A DNA stretch of 9,005 nucleotides from an uncultured Alphaproteobacteria bacterium. Its GTDB lineage: Bacteria > Pseudomonadota > Alphaproteobacteria > Micropepsales > Micropepsaceae. The notes below the pieces were generated by a model. It saw only the letters and a program-made list of their open reading frames with translations. It ran no database searches and was not told where the DNA came from. Where the stretch lies: NCBI GenBank assembly GCA_937942205.1, contig CALDFO010000175.1, forward strand, positions 1-9,005. The letters are read 5' to 3'. The position numbers and the translations under genes were made by a program. How positions within the stretch are numbered: the first letter of the stretch is position 1; each line of letters opens with the position of its first letter. Below are positions 7,141-9,005 of the stretch, piece by piece.

Positions 7141-7869
7141 ATGATGCCCCCGATCGGTGGGAACACCGCGTTGCTGCTGGATATAGACGGTACCTTGCTG
7201 GATCTCGCGCGCACGCCCGATCTGGTCAGGGTGCCCGGCGATCTGGTCCGCGCCCTGGAAAAGCTGGCGCACCAGTTGTCGGGGGCGCTGGCTTTTGTCA
7301 GCGGCCGTTCGCTGGACAACATAGATCGGCTGTTCGCGCCCTTGCGTCCGGCCGCGATCGGCGCGCATGGCGGGGAAATCCGCGGCGCGGACGGGCAGGT
7401 GACGCGGGCGCCGCCATTGCCGGATGCCGTCCGTTCCATCTTCGCGGGACTGGCCGACCATGTCCCGGGCCTCTTGCTGGAGGACAAGGAATGCGCCGTG
7501 GCGCTGCATTACCGGCTGGCGCCGGAGTCGCTGCCGGTGCTGCTGGCGGCGATGGACAAACATGCCCCTTTGTTCGAAAGCGAAAAGGTGAATGTGATTC
7601 ACGGCAAGGCGGTGTTCGAGGCCCGGCACCGGGGCGTGGACAAGGGCACGGCGGTGGCCAGCCTGCTGCGCCAGCCGCCGTTCGCGGGCCGCCGGGGGTT
7701 GTTCGGCGGCGGCGACACCACCGATCTGGATGTCTTCCGTATCCTGCCGCATCTGGGCGGGCGCGGTTTTTCCGTGGGCAAGCGCTTTCCCGGCGTGGAG
7801 CATGTCTTTGAATCGCCGCATGGGGTGCGCCAGTGGCTGTGCCGCGTGGCCGAGGCGGGGGTGCGATGA
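7141..7869 (+). CDS. otsB: Trehalose-6-phosphate phosphatase (HAD superfamily)
   Basis: Dephosphorylates trehalose-6-phosphate to trehalose, the second step of the OtsA-OtsB pathway. The 242 residues are typical in length. Seen: LLLDIDGTLL with nucleophile Asp14 and Asp16, the second HAD motif VSGRS (Ser54), GAHGGE at 74-79, the family lysine in VDKGTA (Lys168), and motif IV FGGGDTTDLDVF near 189-200. Motif IV is unusual: most OtsB proteins read GDDxTDE, and here the first Asp, a magnesium ligand, is aligned with Gly191 and the Glu with Leu196. An in-frame TGA immediately precedes the ATG at 7141, so no longer start is possible; the second ATG at 7144 could serve instead. No clear ribosome binding site. 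The stop overlaps the next ATG (ATGA). Confidence 0.88.
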   Translation: MMPPIGGNTALLLDIDGTLLDLARTPDLVRVPGDLVRALEKLAHQLSGALAFVSGRSLDNIDRLFAPLRPAAIGAHGGEIRGADGQVTRAPPLPDAVRSIFAGLADHVPGLLLEDKECAVALHYRLAPESLPVLLAAMDKHAPLFESEKVNVIHGKAVFEARHRGVDKGTAVASLLRQPPFAGRRGLFGGGDTTDLDVFRILPHLGGRGFSVGKRFPGVEHVFESPHGVRQWLCRVAEAGVR

Positions 7870-9005
7870 CCGGGTCCGTGCAAAGACCGCTGGACCTGGC
7901 GGTGATCGGCAACGGCCGCATGGCGGCGTTGGTGGATTCCCGCGCCCGGATCGTGTGGTGGTGCTTCCCGCGCTTCGACAGCGATCCGGTGTTCAGCCGC
8001 CTGGTGGCGGGCGACGAGGAGAAGGGTTTTTCCGACGTGGTGCTGGACCGGCAGGTGTCCAGCCGGTCCGAATATGACCGCAACACCGCCATCGTCACCA
8101 CCATCCTGACGGCCGCGGATGGGGCGCAGGTGAAGATCACCGACTTCGCGCCGCGCCTGCGCAATTTCGAGCGCCTGCTGCGCCCGCCGCAGCTGATGCG
8201 GATGATCGAGCCGCTGGCGGGCGTGCCCCGCGTCACCATCCGCGTGCGGCCCACCCAGTTCTACGGCAATCCGATGAAACGGCGGGTGGCGGGCTCCAGC
8301 CATGTCACCTATGGCGAACCGGCGCTGATCCGGCTGACCACCGACGCGCCGCTGTCCTATATCCAGCAGGAAACCCCCTTCGCCCTGACGCGGCCGCTGC
8401 ATCTGGTGTTCGGGCCGGACGAGCCCTTCATGGGCGACATCGCCGCCACGGTGCGCGACTTCGCGGCGCGCACCCGCGACTATTGGCGCGAGTGGGCGCG
8501 GCGCCTGTCCATCGCCTATGAGTGGCAGGAAGCCAGCATCCGCGCCGCCATCACGCTGAAGCTGACCAATTTCGAGGAAACCGGCGGTATCGTGGCGGCG
8601 CTGACCACGTCGCTGCCGGAAGCGCCCCATTCGGGCCGCAACTGGGATTACCGCTATTGCTGGCTGCGCGACGCCTATTTCGTGGTCAAGGCGCTGAACG
8701 CCATCGGCGCCACCCGCACCATGGAGCAGTATATCGCCTATATCCTGTCCATCGCGGGCAACACCGACACGCTGGCGCCCTGTTACGGCATCGTGCCCAG
8801 CGACGATCTGACCGAATGGATTGCGCCCGACCTCAAGGGCTTCGAGGGGCACGGCCCGGTCCGCATCGGCAATGCCGCCGTGGAACAGGTGCAGCATGCC
8901 GCCTATGGCAGCGTGATTCTGGCCGCCACGCCCATGTTCTTCGACAAGCGCCTGCCGTTGCCGGGCGATGAAGGCCTGTTCCGCCTGCTGGAGAAGATGG
9001 CCGGC
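7866..9005 (+). CDS. Second GH15 family glycoside hydrolase (3' end beyond window)
   Basis: The 380 visible residues start at the ATG overlapping the otsB stop, preceded by a GAGGCGGGGG stretch. It has the same order of blocks as the GH15 gene at 4507: GNGRMAALVDSRARIVWWCFPRFDSDP at the start, GGIVAALTTSLPEAP, RNWDYRYCWLRDAYF with Asn259, and HGPVRIGNAA. The two paralogues are clearly divergent outside these blocks (for example SDDLTEWIAPDLKGFEG here). The catalytic glutamates lie beyond the window, so activity cannot be judged. There is no signal peptide. GH15 genes occur beside otsA and otsB in many alphaproteobacteria; trehalase, glucoamylase or a regulatory role on trehalose are all possible. 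An otsA gene is expected downstream, but this is inference. Confidence 0.88.
   Translation, partial: MTGSVQRPLDLAVIGNGRMAALVDSRARIVWWCFPRFDSDPVFSRLVAGDEEKGFSDVVLDRQVSSRSEYDRNTAIVTTILTAADGAQVKITDFAPRLRNFERLLRPPQLMRMIEPLAGVPRVTIRVRPTQFYGNPMKRRVAGSSHVTYGEPALIRLTTDAPLSYIQQETPFALTRPLHLVFGPDEPFMGDIAATVRDFAARTRDYWREWARRLSIAYEWQEASIRAAITLKLTNFEETGGIVAALTTSLPEAPHSGRNWDYRYCWLRDAYFVVKALNAIGATRTMEQYIAYILSIAGNTDTLAPCYGIVPSDDLTEWIAPDLKGFEGHGPVRIGNAAVEQVQHAAYGSVILAATPMFFDKRLPLPGDEGLFRLLEKMAG

Noticed and set aside
7110..7811. Plus-strand frame with ATG at 7110 running through otsB in another frame
   Set aside because: Arg/Gly/Ala-rich out-of-frame translation; the otsB frame carries the HAD motifs.
7599..8897. 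A 432-residue minus-strand open frame opposite otsB and the second GH15 gene
   Set aside because: Antisense shadow with no recognisable domain, while the plus strand shows conserved GH15 and HAD motifs.

Overview
The window is GC-rich and densely coding, with the gene style of an alphaproteobacterium: translationally coupled genes, a long EcfG-like promoter signature (GGAAC-N17-CGTT) found twice, and short-form Gnd plus OtsB and GH15 proteins of types common in that class. I would not name a genus; an affinity to Rhodospirillales-like or related acid-soil alphaproteobacteria is only an impression. No RNA genes, insertion sequences, CRISPR or phage features were seen. This looks like core or stable accessory metabolism, not a mobile island.

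Layout. Bases 1-1014 (minus strand) hold the N-terminal 338 residues of a MaeB-type malic enzyme that runs off the left edge. A 267-base divergent gap (1015-1281) carries a strong candidate general-stress promoter pointing right. From 1282 to 7024 five genes are packed head to tail with overlapping stops and starts: gnd (short 6-phosphogluconate dehydrogenase), zwf (glucose-6-phosphate dehydrogenase), pgl (6-phosphogluconolactonase), a cytoplasmic GH15 glycoside hydrolase, and a ROK sugar kinase of the polyphosphate-glucokinase type. A 116-base gap (7025-7140) holds a second GGAAC-N17-CGTT promoter and a nested inverted repeat. A second transcription unit then begins: otsB (trehalose-6-phosphate phosphatase) coupled to a second, divergent GH15 gene that runs off the right edge. 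An otsA gene would be expected just beyond it (inference).

How the genes fit together. GH15 enzymes release glucose from alpha-glucans or trehalose. The ROK kinase would make glucose-6-phosphate, possibly with polyphosphate instead of ATP. Zwf, Pgl and Gnd then oxidise it to ribulose-5-phosphate with two reduced nicotinamide cofactors. OtsB, with an expected OtsA, would send glucose-6-phosphate into trehalose. The two matched EcfG-type promoters suggest that both arms are switched on together in the general stress response. Residues at the cofactor sites of Gnd (Asp30) and Zwf (Asp52-His53) are not those of classical NADP-specific enzymes, so whether the module makes NADPH or NADH is open.
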